Source of the DNA: Zerene cesonia
Lineage: Eukaryota; Arthropoda; Insecta; Lepidoptera; Pieridae
Length of the DNA: 64,000 bases
Reading direction: 5' to 3'
Assembly (NCBI RefSeq): GCF_012273895.1
Contig: NW_024045132.1
Coordinates: 930,001 to 994,000, forward strand
Translations under genes and position numbers: made by a program
Shown: positions 10,525 through 24,700 of the stretch, in pieces
Position numbering within the stretch: the stretch's first letter is position 1
How the letters are laid out: every line of letters begins with the position of its first letter
Notes under the pieces: model-generated
What the model saw: only the letters and a program-made list of their open reading frames with translations
Databases searched by the model: none
What the model was told of the DNA's origin: nothing

Positions 10525-11600
10525 TGTTATTTAATATAATGCTAAAAATGCGATAAACTGAATGTAACCGTATTTTTTTTTACTGAGACAAAAATGTATC
10601 TTATTATGACAATCGCTTTCAATATAAATAGATAAAACCTAATGCAAATTATTCAAACATGAACAAATGCTCTGTAGTCGAAAAATTTTAAACCAAGCCC
10701 ATATTTTTGAAGTATAGACCTGTTGACAGTTGACTCTGTAATTTGTAGTTTTTACCATAGAATATAGATAATAGATTTGATGTATTGACATTTGATGTTA
10801 TAGACAATACAGATTTGATTTAGTACGTATACAGTAGAAAATTTAACAAATACATTAAAAAAATATAGTGTAAATATTAAAATACATTAATAAAGTATAG
10901 TGTCTAAATACATTAATAAAATATAGTGTAGTGTTAAACACTACACTATATTTTATTAATGTATTTATATAAATTTTAAGAAAACAGTTAATACCTATAA
11001 ACCAACTTGTGTACAATGTAAGATTGTGTTTTATGTAGTCAAAAACTTTTGCAGATGTCGTGTCGTACGTTGACACGCCGCAATAAAAAAGGGCCCTATT
11101 TTTCGCCGTAAAGTAAATGGTAATAAAGAGATATTCACAATCGGACTATATAAGCAATAAACATGAAAATGTTTTTTTAGACATAATTTTACAAATTAGC
11201 TTAGATATTTTAATATGTGATTTGAATTTGACAGGTCAAATTCCGATTTCAATAAAGTTTCACGAAATTTCTTCGGATAGAGACCGAATAACGACATTTA
11301 TTTGGGCCCAAATGAAAAGCTTGCTATCATCGCAAGCCTGAAAATTGGCTATTGAAACCAAGGAGCGTCAGAGGCTTGAAGATTGACAATAACATATACT
11401 TATAAATGATCGTCTTTGCCACAGCAATTGTATAATTAATCATCGTATATTTGAATAATCAAGTAATGCATTCTCTACCTTTGAATTCATTCCTATCATT
11501 TTGTTAAAGCATAGCAATTAAAACTCCAATGGTAATAGTAAAAATATTTATTCAAATATTAATTTACATTATTTTTGTAAAAATATGGAAATAAGGACAC
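10525..11600. other. Spacer between Ly6 5' end and btsz 3' end
   Basis: It should hold the Ly6 promoter, but no clear TATA box or initiator was fixed. It contains the palindrome at 10905-10967 and AT-rich sequence. A plus-strand ORF at 11117-11341 resembles nothing I know and is not called. Confidence 0.4.
10852..10967. repeat. Perfect 31-bp inverted repeat preceded by direct copies
   Basis: Arms 10905-10935 and 10937-10967 are perfectly complementary around one central base. The core TACATTAATAAAATATAGTG also occurs as near copies in direct order at 10852-10872 and 10883-10903. It lies in the spacer upstream of the Ly6 gene. Confidence 0.93.
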
Positions 11601-11616
11601 TTTAGTTTTAAGTAGC

Positions 11617-12430
11617 TTTATTTAAAAAAATATTCTATTAGTAGCTAATTATACATTTATGGACGACGTATTTAACAAACCTATCACGCTTTTCCACACA
11701 CTTATACACGCACACACATAGGTGAGGGATTTAGAACTTATTAACTACAAATGTAATAATATTAATTAAATCACAATAGTCATGAGCGGATTCTTAAGAC
11801 TCATGTTAACTTAAATTTGTACATTAACACCCTAAATTAAATGCGTAAATAATATTTTCTTATTATTATAGGCAGTTTACCCTAAACAAAGCTTAATTCT
11901 TAACTTATGCATCACAATGCGGGAATGTAGTGAGAATATATAAAATTATACAATTCAGTTTGACAATTTGGCCTAAGTTATTAGATTGGCACGTTTAAGT
12001 ACTACATCGCATAATGTATTTGAAACACACGACAATAATAAAGAGTATTTATCGACATATAAGATTTAGAACTTTAATAAAATTGGTCCTATAAACGCAC
12101 ACAATAACAGTCCTTAAATATAAATATAGCTATTACAAATGTAATTTATTCGTTGTAGAATGTAATTATTACAAGATTTCTAAAAATAAAGAAAACATAT
12201 CTCTCATTTCAGTCAGATTTTCCTGCTCCTTTATATTTCCTTCGGCCGCCATTACAAGACTTTTGACGGCAAAATACTAACAGCAAAAAGCGGCCATTTT
12301 GAAATCTCTAGGAAACTGATAAATAATTAGTGTAAATTACACTGGCGACATTGTCATCTAGTAAATAAGTTATTTATGTAGGTATCAAAAATGAAGCGTT
12401 ATTATTCACTGAGATATTCTTTGAAGATTT
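11617..12430 (-). other. btsz: btsz 3' untranslated region (probable)
   Basis: Follows the btsz stop codon. A minus-strand AATAAA is at 11622-11617 and another near 11550. AT-rich with no supported ORF. The end is inferred. Confidence 0.45.
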
Positions 12431-12570
12431 TCAATTACTGTGGTTGAGTTGTGGCCTGAGAGGCAAAGAGCCCTCAACCCAGAAGTTAGGTCGCTGCATC
12501 ATCGTTTGCCACAGAGATACTTCTTTGCCCACGCTGTCCATCCAGTTCACACTAGCTCCCATGTAGGTTC
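12431..12570 (-). CDS. btsz: btsz last coding exon, end of C2B
   Basis: Acceptor ATTTACAG; phase 1 in; TGA at 12433-12431. It encodes GTYMGASVNWMDSVGKEVSL, then WQTMMQRPNFWVEGSLPLRP and QLNHSN. The W...P..W.EG.LPLR ending is the hallmark of the synaptotagmin-like family. Confidence 0.93.
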
Positions 12571-15500
12571 CTGTAAATATATTTTTATATACTAATTACT
12601 ATTCCTGTAAATATATTTATATTTATATTACTATTAAAAATAGAATTGCGTGAATTGAAATATATTTGAATGTTGCTTGAAGATAAAGAAAAAAAAAGGT
12701 TAAAATTATCATATTGAGTGTTAAGGTAGCCATGAAAACCTCACAATTCTCTAATTCATTACTTCACAAAGACCAATTATTCGCATTCTCAGTGGTGTAT
12801 GAAAACTTGTTTTGTTTTTTTTAACGCAAAAATATTTAATACCATAACCCCAAATTAACCATATTTTGATGACATAATCACTGCAAACTTTAAACAAATT
12901 AGCTTTTAACCGTAGTGTGTCTGTATGTTCAGTACTTGTAACAGATTTTTATGGTTTTTTTATAGATATAGTGATTAAAAAAGAAATTTAGTAAGATAAA
13001 AAATGGGGATTTTACTACAAATTTGATATGTGTAAAGCCGCGGACAAAACCTAGTAATATATAATTTATGCTAGCCGACTAACTCTGCGAATGTGCATGG
13101 GCGGTGGTGATCGCTTACCATCAGGCAAACTACCAGCTCAATCGCCTGGTTTATTCATTACATTGTTCAATAAAAAGATAAGCACAATTTTATATATAAA
13201 ATTCCCGTGTCACAATGTTAGTGACCGAACTCTTCCGAAACGGCTGGACCGATTCTTATGAAATTTAGCGTGCATATTGGGTTTGTTTGAGAATCGGCCA
13301 ACATCTATTTTTCATACCCCTAAATGATAGGAGTAAGACAGAACAGCGTTTGCCGGGTGAGCTAGTATATATGGAACTCCTGGAGCAACTCACCGGTGCC
13401 GAGCGAGAGCCGCACGGCGCCCATGAAGTCGTTGGAGGCGAGGCGGTCGCGGTCCCACAGGCTGAGCTCGAGCGCGCGCGCCGCCAGCTCGGCCAGCGTC
13501 ACGCCGCGGTACGCGAACGTGTGCTCCCAGCGCGGGCTCAGCGTGCGCCGCGCCACGCCCGTCTTCTGCTTCGCCAGCCGCCCGCGCTCCGGCAGCAGGT
13601 AACTGTGGGACCGACCCCCGGTGGGGGGGGGGGAGTGTTAATACATTCTCGACAACTCTTATTTGGCTTGGCTTAGCCAAATAAAAAGGCACTAAGCTAT
13701 GCTAATAATATAAAGTTGAACGAGTTTATTTGGACGCGTTAATCTGAGAAACTGATTTGGACGGATTTAAAACATTTTTTCACCGTTGGATGTGTGTGTG
13801 ATCTGTGAGTGTTATAAGCTATGTATGATATGTTAAGCGAGATAATTGTCGTAATCCGATCATAAAATAAGTGATGTAAACTTTGCAAATTTACCTGTTC
13901 TGTATCGATACTATTCAAATGGTTAATAAAATTTATCTTTTTGTGACTATAAACAATGCAAATTCATCAATTTCTGTGATTTTTATTTAAAATTAAAATC
14001 CTATTCTTTAATCTCAACCGATGGAAGGAATGTTTGGTGATGTTTGTGACAACATAGGTCATATTAGCAAAATGTTAAATCTTTGTTGTGCAAATAATAT
14101 GACAAACATGTACCAACCTATACCTATGTACCATATTATAGAAGGAATGAAGAAATGTGAAGGGTTCAATTAATGTCTATTTATTTTTAATTCATTGTTA
14201 TTATCTAATGACTAGCTTGGTTATTGATATGGTTTTGAAGTTGTAAGGATTTACTATTTATTACTAATTCTATACATACATTTATTAACTATTTCGAAAA
14301 CTTTAAACACAAAATCCATGAATACAAAATGATACAAACAAAGTGTAATTACATTGATAAAATATATATGAAATTCATTTAATCACTGAATGTTTTAGTA
14401 ATAAATATTAGCAGTATGATGGTACAGAAATGATAATACCATTGTCTTACAAATTGTTTTGTACGCACTGAATAATCCTGTCTTTAAAGCGGCTGAAAGC
14501 AAAGAAAACAAGCATGACATTTCTGAAATAGAAAACACCTTGAGAATAGTGTTTTATTTCGATGTTTATATGTTTCATATTGTTTTCATGGCTATTTAAA
14601 CGAAATTTCTATGAATTGACACTTATCATTTTCTGGTAACCAAATTAACTGCAGACTCCAAAGCCAAGGCTTTTTTTCATTCTTTTTTCTAACATTCTAT
14701 GCATCTTTAAGATTTAGAAAAAAATTAGATCCGCTGGGACAAGAGTGCAAAGATTGGTCAAATATAGCAGAACATCTTATGACTGTTTATAACTAAAATT
14801 GGAAAAAGATTGGGCTAATGTTATAAAGTTCTATACAAGGCTAAGTTGGTATATTGCTGTTTTTTAAGAAGTCGCTTTCTTAGTTAAAATTCTTAGGTAT
14901 AAAATGTGTCAATGTGATTCAAACTTCTTGGAAACGGCTTGTCCTATTTCAAAAATATTATATCTATATTCAATATACCTGAGGATGTCTAACTTTTTTA
15001 ATCCCAAGTGACAAAGAACACTACTATTTTAATTCCAAGTGACAAAGAACCTAGAACAGATCAATAAACATACCTCTTGCAGAAGACATCAGCGAGCCCA
15101 CTAGGTCTCGTGGCGACGAGGTTCTTGGCCTCCTTGACGAGCACGTGCAGAGTGCCCTTCCCCCTGGCGCCTGCGCCGCCCGCGTCCGGCTCGAACTTCA
15201 GCCCCACGATGAGGTCCCCGCGCGTACCTTGCTGCTCGTCGAACTGCTCCGTCTGGAAACCAATGCCGTGTTACAGCTGCTGTCCTAGTCGATTTACTAA
15301 TGGACTTTTTTATGTAGCTAAGAGAATACTTATGAAAAATCATCAATCAATTTTTATCTGGTGCACATGTGCGAGATAGTCTGGAAATATATAAGTTAAT
15401 CGAGAACTTAATGTACTCGCGTGACAGGAATAAAAAATATGTCTTAAGATAATGGATTGTTGCGTCTGTGGATAAATTGAACCTTAGGAAATATGTCAAG

Positions 15501-15652
15501 TTCTAAGCGAACTCGAAAACGTTGAAATATAGTATGTCAGTTTGTACAGCGCTCTCCAGAAGCGAGAAGCGCAAGATGCAATAGCAAGACACACGACCGG
15601 TATAAAACCCTCACAGGAGGCCTGTGTCCCAGCAGTGGGAACATTTATGAGC

Positions 15653-15722
<70 letters not shown>

Positions 15723-18700
15723 GGTCTGCAAATCAACCTTACGCATCTCCAAATGTTCATAGTCGGTGGTAGCGCTCACCATCAGGCGACCCACCAGCTC
15801 CATTGCCGACGATGACATAAAAAGCAGACGCGACTCACCCGCTCGTGCAGCTTGTACCACTTGGGCGCGGGCTCGTCGAACACGACGTCGGCCAGCGGCA
15901 GCGCCACCTCGCCGAGGAAGTCGTTCCGCCCGAACATGTCCGCGTGCCACACGCTGAGCCACAGTGTCCGCGCGGACAGCGTGGCCAGCGGCTGCGAGAA
16001 GCTCAGCGTCTCCTCGAACACGGGGTTCAGCGTGTTCTTCTTCACCTTCGTCTTCCTCTTGCCAGCTTTCGACTTGTCGGGCAACAAGTACACCTGCGAT
16101 TGCCACGCGCATTCGTTATAGTTATGTAACGTTCAAAGACAATGGAAATCATTAAGAACTAGACTTTCTTGTGCACATGATAACGTCTTGCACTATGGTA
16201 CCATGGCTGTGATTATATGTACTTTTGAATCGCCGTAATACATATATTGTGCAGCATCAGTTTAGAAAGTAGTTTTGTAGAGAAAAGACTGTGTTTCTCT
16301 CATTACAGTCTTTCTATCCACTGCTGAACGTAGGACTTAACATTGAAAGGGAATTTATCAATTGTTTTACTTTTTATATAATGAATATATAATATTGCAC
16401 ATATAAGCGTATAACAAAATACGACCGAGCCAAAAATATAAAAAAAGTACAAAACATTCCAAAAAACTGGTTGGTTTACATTTAAAATATGTTACACACC
16501 AAAAAAAGTCACACAAACCTTGACATAAGGATCGGACCGGTTCCTCTTGACGTCGATGGGCGCCAGGTCTCTACAGCGCTTCACTCCGACCTCCAGGGCT
16601 CCGAGCCTGTAGTTGTACAGTAGGGAGAACTGGACCTCCCCTCTCACCGTGACACTCCCTCGCATTCCCTCCCCGGCTCCGCTGTACACTGATGCCATAG
16701 ACTCGGAACGTGCCTAAAACGTATTATTCATATGATTTTTTTTTGAAAAAGCATAGGAATATACAGTACACGCAATTATATTCCGTTCTTTCAAATATCT
16801 TTTTTTTTTTGGTATAGATATAACAAAAATAAAATCCTTTTTAATATACTTATAACATTATAGTACCTAACATGAGGTTGAACTACAGTTTTTACCGATA
16901 AACTCGGGTCGATGAATAGAATGCAAGCGCACGCAGCTCGCAATAATGTAAACAAATGTTCAATAAAAATATCATTTGCGGTAAACACGATATTTAATCC
17001 GCGCCACGTTACCCGCATCTGTGTTATTGTGTCGAGTTCATGAAACCGCATTCACTTAACTTTTTGTTTGTCGACGCAATGTACGCCCATTCTACTTGTA
17101 ATCGAAATCGGCAGGTAAAGATATAGGGCATATCGATTAATTATTTAAAATCGCTCTAACGTATCATGACTATCAATGACTAAAACTTAAGTTGTGTGTG
17201 TATTCTAAATATTATGTACTTTACAATAATATTGGCACTGTTCCTTTCAATATTATAAATTAATTAATGGATTATATTCGAGATATAATGACGGTATATT
17301 GCTTTGACATTTTAATTAGACATGTACTGTAAATTCGTGTGAAAAATAAAAAAATAATATTGTGTAATAATTGTATCTTTCAAGCAATCTAGACAAGGTG
17401 CTATTTTTAGTGAAGGCGGAAACTAAACTTTGTATTTGTGGCAAATTAACATATGGATTACACATAACATTCAACATTCTACGCGCCCACGATATTCAAA
17501 TAAGTATTTGATAATAAACGTATAAACCAATAACAAACATTTTTAATTTAAAAGATTAAAATTCGAAACAAAAAAGAACGGGATTATTCATTAACATTAT
17601 GCTATGATAAAAACAATGATAAGGTTGTGATTCTTCATTTACATATTTGATATATTTGCAAATAAATAAGTTTTAATTACTGCTTCTAAAATCAAGATCA
17701 CAAATGTGCCAATATTCGATCGATAAGAAAGATAATTTTAAGATTTTAAAAGATGTTTTCGATAGCCAAACACGTTTTTAAAATCAGATACGAAATTCAT
17801 GGATGCAATCTCTTCTCACAGTTTATCTGTAAGATCTGCGCCATCGTCGTTTTACATTAAGTTAAGTCTTTACGTAACGTGGGTGTATTATATTTCAATC
17901 AAGTACATAAACAACATTGTATGAGATCCATTTTTATAAATACACAGACCTTGAAGAAGTATATGCATTTAACGAAAGATCGCGATTTAAAGTAATTAAT
18001 AATACCGAATTATTACTTAAATTTTAATATTGTACAATGAACAAAAATATTCTCATTACCAACGGTAAATATATATAAAAAATTATACGATCTAATCCAT
18101 ACACAAGCTGTTAATTAAATCGGATACTTTTATCAGAGTACGATAAACATGGAACAGCAATTAATGAAACAAAGTACAAACTTATCTAAAAATAAGCGGT
18201 GCGATTGGTGCATTTTGTACATGTGAAGTTTTGCAATATCCCTATACTTGTTTCTTCGAAATCGCCATAACGCGTTCGGATCTACATTGAGAGTATGTTT
18301 TGCAAACCCAGTTATTCGCAGGCCATGTCGTAACAAGACATTGCCCCTAATTTCTTACAATGGCCAACGCGAGGCCTCTAAAACAATACCGAATAGCGCA
18401 TACAGTTATACAAACAGTGCTGTGTTCCACAAAACTCATTTTTTTTCTATGTACAAGCCCACATTATATATAGTACGTGTATTTAAACGAGCAGCGGTGG
18501 CTCAGTTGTTAGGACCTCGGACTTAAATCGAAGAGAATCAAATTGATTTAACAGTTTATTTGCTCACTATACATATCCCCACTGCTCGAAGGCGTGAAGA
18601 AAAACATAGTGAGGGAATTGGCATGTCCAAGAATTTAGTTAGGAAAATAATTATATGGGTGGATGATGATGATTATTATAAACAAGTTTTCAAGCATTGA

Positions 18701-21700
18701 GTAGGTACCTGCAATCCACTTCTGTTGAGTGAAAACCTGTCTCTGTCTGCATCATGGGGTAAAGGTGAACTCGATCGTCGGGGCAAGGTGGCGTGTCCCG
18801 GGGATAACGCATCGGACATGTAGACTTCATCTGAAACAATGACATGCATATTTAAATCAAACGAAACATTAATATTATACCACTAACAAACAAATACGTA
18901 TAGAAATTTATTCATAAAAATCCATGTAATTTTTGTCTTATTTGATATGTTTATGTGAGTCAATAAATTTTAAAATGCTTCCATGCATATTCAAAAACAT
19001 ATTGTAAATGTTAAGGTGTGCATTGTGCATATTTTTATCATAAATTGTGACAGTAACACATAAACGTGCCTTAATTTATCATAATTTTATTCATAGGAAA
19101 GATTAAGAACTTTAAATAACGCATTTTTGTGCACCAAGAGTAATTAATTAAATAAATGTTTATTTTTAGTAAAAACGTGATACAATTTAGACATAATCCA
19201 CTCAAATCATGCGTGCTCCGTGAAATCAAAACAGATTTCTTGGTACCATCGCTTCGTAATTCGAGCCATTCATCGCGTTTTACGTGGCGGCACCTTTTAC
19301 GTCTCGTAAGAGAATTGTCACACCACTCGAGGGATTTTAAAAATGAATCTCGGCAGTTCAGGATGTCACTAATGAATGACTTCTCACCAGTTTTGAGAGT
19401 GCTGCAACGGCTAAAATCGCTAGAAACATCTCCATTTTCGGAGAAGGTTTCGAGTCGTTTTGGTTTTTTCTTACAATAAGGTTCCAAGCTCAGTGCACTT
19501 GCATGTTGTTCAGACGACAGTAGCAGCTTTGTCGTAGATTTTACGGAAACCGATTCGCTGTCAACGTTCCTAGTATATGTTAGTTCAGGTTCCTCCTTGC
19601 TGGCTAATTTGCTATAATCTTTTTTTAGAGAATAACTTCTTTTGACATGGCCTACCAAGGAAGAGTTGGGATTATCTAAAAGAGATTCGTTTACTCGATT
19701 CACAGGCTTTTTGCAACATGGAAAACAGCACTCAATACACTCGCGTATGTTTGATTTTTTACTATTATCATTTAAATAATTTGCACCGGTACTGTACACA
19801 TTCACTGGCTCGTAATGAGCTGATATCGAATCATTTATCGATGGTGTAGTGTTGTTTTGTATAGACAAATAACGCGGTTCTGGAGATGAAGCTTTACGTG
19901 ACATAGTGTAAAAAAGTTGCAACTGATTTAAATTTTAATTGTAAATGTATTTTATTGTTTGAATCCACGATTTATCACACATCCTGCACCATTGTTTCCT
20001 GTTACGTACTGAGTACATTTAGCATTCGGTGGCCAACGTAATGTGATTATGGTATACCTACAAATAATAGCTGAATCAAACACGATAGTGTGCGTAAAAT
20101 TAGAATAACCACCACAATTAACCCTTTAATGTTAGGTCTTTTTTTATTAATATTTAATTGTAATTATCTAGTAGATAACACGATAAAGAAAATCATACCT
20201 TCTACACTGAAAGATCGATTTGGCAAAGTCATTGTACTCCATGTAATTGACTTAGGTGAAGACTTTTTATGTGCAGTATTTATATCTGACGACATTGAAG
20301 TTGAAGGCATTTTCAAAATTTTCTTTTCAACTTTATTAAGAGCTGGAAGTGATGTCTTAAATGATTCGCTAACACTCAACTTTTTCATTTCTTCTGTGAG
20401 GTTAGAAATTTTTTCGGAAAGATCGTTTTCAGCCGTATCTTGAACGGTAGCCACAGATCCTGCGTATCCAGATTCTGAACCATTTGAACTCACGTTATCT
20501 GCCTTTTCTTTAAAATCTTCATTATCAGCGTTTGAATTATTTTCACTTTTTGCGAACTTTATATCAACATCTTGTTCTAGTGATAATGATAACTTTCTTT
20601 CTTTAGGGGTCGATGTTTCAATCTGAGCTTTATAAACGCCTTGTCCATTGTCATTATTTGTGTTGATATTTGCGATGTTCCTGTTTTGACTTATATCAGC
20701 CGTAAGTATTTGTTTAAGCGAAACCGGTGAGCTAGGCTCATCGAGCCTTAATTTTCTTAAAGATAATCTTGACTTCATGAAATTGTCTCCGTCCAATGAC
20801 ATATGACGTGATTCCTTGATAGCTTTGATATTATCAATTGACTTTGATGTTGAAGATGCAAGAGCTCTTGGAGTACTAAACGACAATTGTTTTGAGATTC
20901 TTGTTACTTCCTCTCTTATGTTAGACCTTTCGCTTACCCTTTTCACAGGAGGTGTTTGCGATAATTGTCTATCAATACGAGATTGGTTTATTTTACTTTT
21001 CGCAATTGCAACACCTACTTTGTTTGCAGCTGACTGCTCCTCAGTAGCATACTGTTTTTGCAAGGTTGGCTTTGTATAAGAGATTTCTTTTCTTTGTAGA
21101 GATGCTTGTGGTATAATTTCATCATCTAAAATGGCCTTTATCTTTCTTCTTACAGGTTTGTTAGTAGGATTTTGTTCTGTGAATGATTTGTTTACATTCG
21201 AAACGAAGGAATCACTGGTAGAGGTATTACCAAAATTATTTTTGACCTCTTGTTTATATTTCTCAGGGTCAGTTTTTTTTCCAATTTTTTCATCAAATTT
21301 TTTACTTACTACATAATGTTCGCCTATTTTCTGTTTCAACGAAACCGCCTTGGGTTTTGAAATTTCTGCAGCTAAGAAAGAATATAGCTTTAATTTTTCT
21401 CTCTGTTCTTCTCTAACTTTTGGCAAGGGGACCGGCTGAATATCTCGATCAGAATCTTCTGAACTAAAACAATTCCAACAGCTCACATCCGCGTCATTTT
21501 TATTGTTTCGAACACTATTATCACCATCACTTTCATTTTCACGTTTTCCACCCATCACGAATAAGCTTCACGTTAAATTGAAAACAAACAAATTTATCTT
21601 ACATCAGCCTCGATGGCTGGTATCGGACTAAAGAATTTTCAACCAGTTTATACATTAAATAATAAAGGCTTCGGGCAGGTATAATAATGAATTTTAAACG

Positions 21701-24700
21701 ACATATATTGACGATTAAATGTTCCAGATATAAAAGTTACGCAATCTAAAAGAACGACCGTCTAGAACATTATGTTAATACGTTTTGAACGTCCTTAAGA
21801 ATATTATACGTTGTAATCTATAATGATCAAAAGTCAAAACCAGTTCTTATTAATCCCTACCATTATAACACGATCGAGCGTACAATTAATGAGTTGTAAT
21901 TAAATTACGATTATTTACACAGACAATGCTAGTAAAAGCGAATCAAAACAATAGTAATTACGTACGATCTGGATATTTTTGTAGTAAATAGATCACCATA
22001 AGATTTACAAATGATGCTTAAACGTATACTTCTTTAACTAATTGGTCTGGCTACCATAACGTACACTGTAGTTAAAATGATGTAAGTATAATTAAATGGG
22101 TCATGGGATCAATCCACTTCAAACATGCACGTAAATTACTCTATGCATTAAAAACCTGAGTAGTCATCAGAATATTAATTTTATCTTAATCGAGATGTAT
22201 TCCTTTGTGTGATTTCACGTAATGTTATTACATTAATATTAAATAATTAAACCGCATTGGAATTTTTGAGTTTTCAGTTTATTTTCATTATTAGATTGCC
22301 GATTTACCGCCATGCATATAAATAAGAACAAGGAGTTATACATAACGTATCTCGTAGGTATTAAATGTACACATGAAATCGTTTGCAGTTCATTTATAAT
22401 AAAATATGGTTGTCTCCAGTAACTGTATATATAAAAACAATTACCGGAGATTACACATAGTATGTTGTTATTATAAGGCTAATTTTGATACAGAGCGCAA
22501 TGGAGCAATTAAAGTGCGACTTTTATGTGCAAGTACATTTAGTAGGTACTTAGGTACTTTACATTCCGATCATTTTCATATGAAAGTTGTAAAATAAATT
22601 ATTATAGTAGAGACAGAATGAAATAAAATATTGATACTATTTATTGCATTGAAGTAACGTAGTAACTATTTAGTAATCTGTAGTAACATTAAACAAAATG
22701 CCTTCCTATACAAAATGTGTGAATGGGAGAGAGGATTCGATTCAATTCTTTGGGACTAACTATTTATTAAGCTGTATCGTACTGCTCTATAGTGATTGTT
22801 TGAAGTAGGCCAAATAACCTCGTTGTGTGTGTTTTCAGTATTACTACCAAAAAAGCTCTCTTTATGTTATAGCAGTCTGATTGAGCTGGTGATTCGCCTG
22901 ATAGTAAACGATCACCACCGCCCATGATCATTGCCCGCCCAAAGGATGACGACTGGAAAGAAGGCATGGGCTAGAAAGAGTCAGGAAAAGGCAAGGTTCC
23001 TCCGGCTCCCCCACTCACCGCATGCTACTTATTTAACGCCGGTCTTCTGTGGGTCACCTCGGTACGAGGTGGTCCAATTACCCAATCGTGCTCAATCCCA
23101 CATTCATGTGACCATTGGGGGTGTTGATACGGTAAACCGCTTACTTTGTCCATCGATCTTAAATACCTTAAAATCTATCTAAGTCACGGTCAAATTGCCT
23201 CACTAATCCCACACGATTGTGTAATCTATGTACATTGTAGATACTTTATTTAAGAAGAATTCTCTCAATTACTGTACTTTATATTTTATAGATACCTGTA
23301 TATTTTAGTGTGATAGGTATTTAATATATAACGGCACAGAAACCTCGACCTTGATACCCACATGTGTAACACAGTTAAAAGTTTTAACCAGTTCTCCAAT
23401 TATCATTATGTCGCCATATTTCATAAAGTTATGTAATGTGCTTTTAGAAAAAGTTTATATTAAAGAAAGATAATAAATAATCCATAGAGTATAATTTACT
23501 CCATTCATAAGGACTTGCAAAAGTTTACATGCATAAAACTTTAGGATTGAGTTCGGTTTGACATTTATATTTTTAAATAATTTGCTATTTTAAAAATTGT
23601 TTGTTCATTTATTTGTGAGGACTCCGAAAAGGACAGGATTTTATGAACTCGTTTCATTGATTGAAAAACAAAGAAAAATTTTCAAATAGGTATTTATGTC
23701 TTCCTTAATCAAATTCGAATAAAGAATACAAGCATTTTAATACTGTACTATTTTTGTTACACGCAATCGTTACGTGCATCAATGAGTAAGGTCATTTACT
23801 AAACCGCATTCGAGTAATTCCTTGTTTGTTTTATTAATTTGTTCAAAATCATTTTGATTCGATATTCAAATTGATTAATTTTGTAATCTTTCTTAATAGA
23901 TGAAATATTTTTAGTTTTTGTTATTTACTTATTTTTTATTGAAGTATTTATCACTTCAATAATTCAAGTGTGTTCATTCGATTGTAATAAAACAGTACCT
24001 ACTTACCACTCTTTATACCTATATATGCGACAATCACATGAAAAGCAGATCTGTTTATCAATAGATTACGTTATAACTCCTTACGAGACATTGTTTTGCA
24101 AGTCTCACAGTTTCAACTATCGCTAATGTGATATTCAATCAATCGTTGAGGCCATGGCCCAGAAATTGCAATACACTTGTGACTACCATATTTTATATCA
24201 TTCTTTACACACTCGACTGAATTTTCTTGCTATTTATAATACTAAATTCATAAATTATTCGCAGAGTTTGCAGTTGTCATGCATTACGGCCTATATATGA
24301 GCTAAATGTTTCTCATATGAGTCAATTGACCGTTTGTCAACATAATGACATTTTAATCGTTTTCTTTGCTGATGTTTCAACGCGTTTTGCGAAATCTTTT
24401 GTGTCTATGAATCATTTATATTTTTCTTTTGTTAAGGAGAAAGTAGTTTTTACTTATGAAAATTTAAAAGTATATACGTTATAGTGTTTAGTGATGAATG
24501 ATCTTACAAAGGAAAAAGAAAATTGCATACATATTTAATGTATGCAATTTTCTTTTTCTTTCTCTTGTGAATACATACTAATATTTAAGACTACGGTTAG
24601 TCCGAGCTTTCCTTAATTTTCACAATGACATTTTTAAACAAGAAACCTGCCTTGAAACAAACATACCATCCTCAAAACTCTTGCAGATTAAATCACACCT

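Noticed and set aside
11117..11341. Plus-strand ORF of 74 codons
   Set aside because: No recognisable pattern, AT-rich codons, no sign of splicing or conservation that can be seen here.
15645..16155. ORFs with poly-Ile or Arg-rich products around the C2A exon
   Set aside because: They come from the (GAT)n repeat and from other frames of the GC-rich C2A exon.
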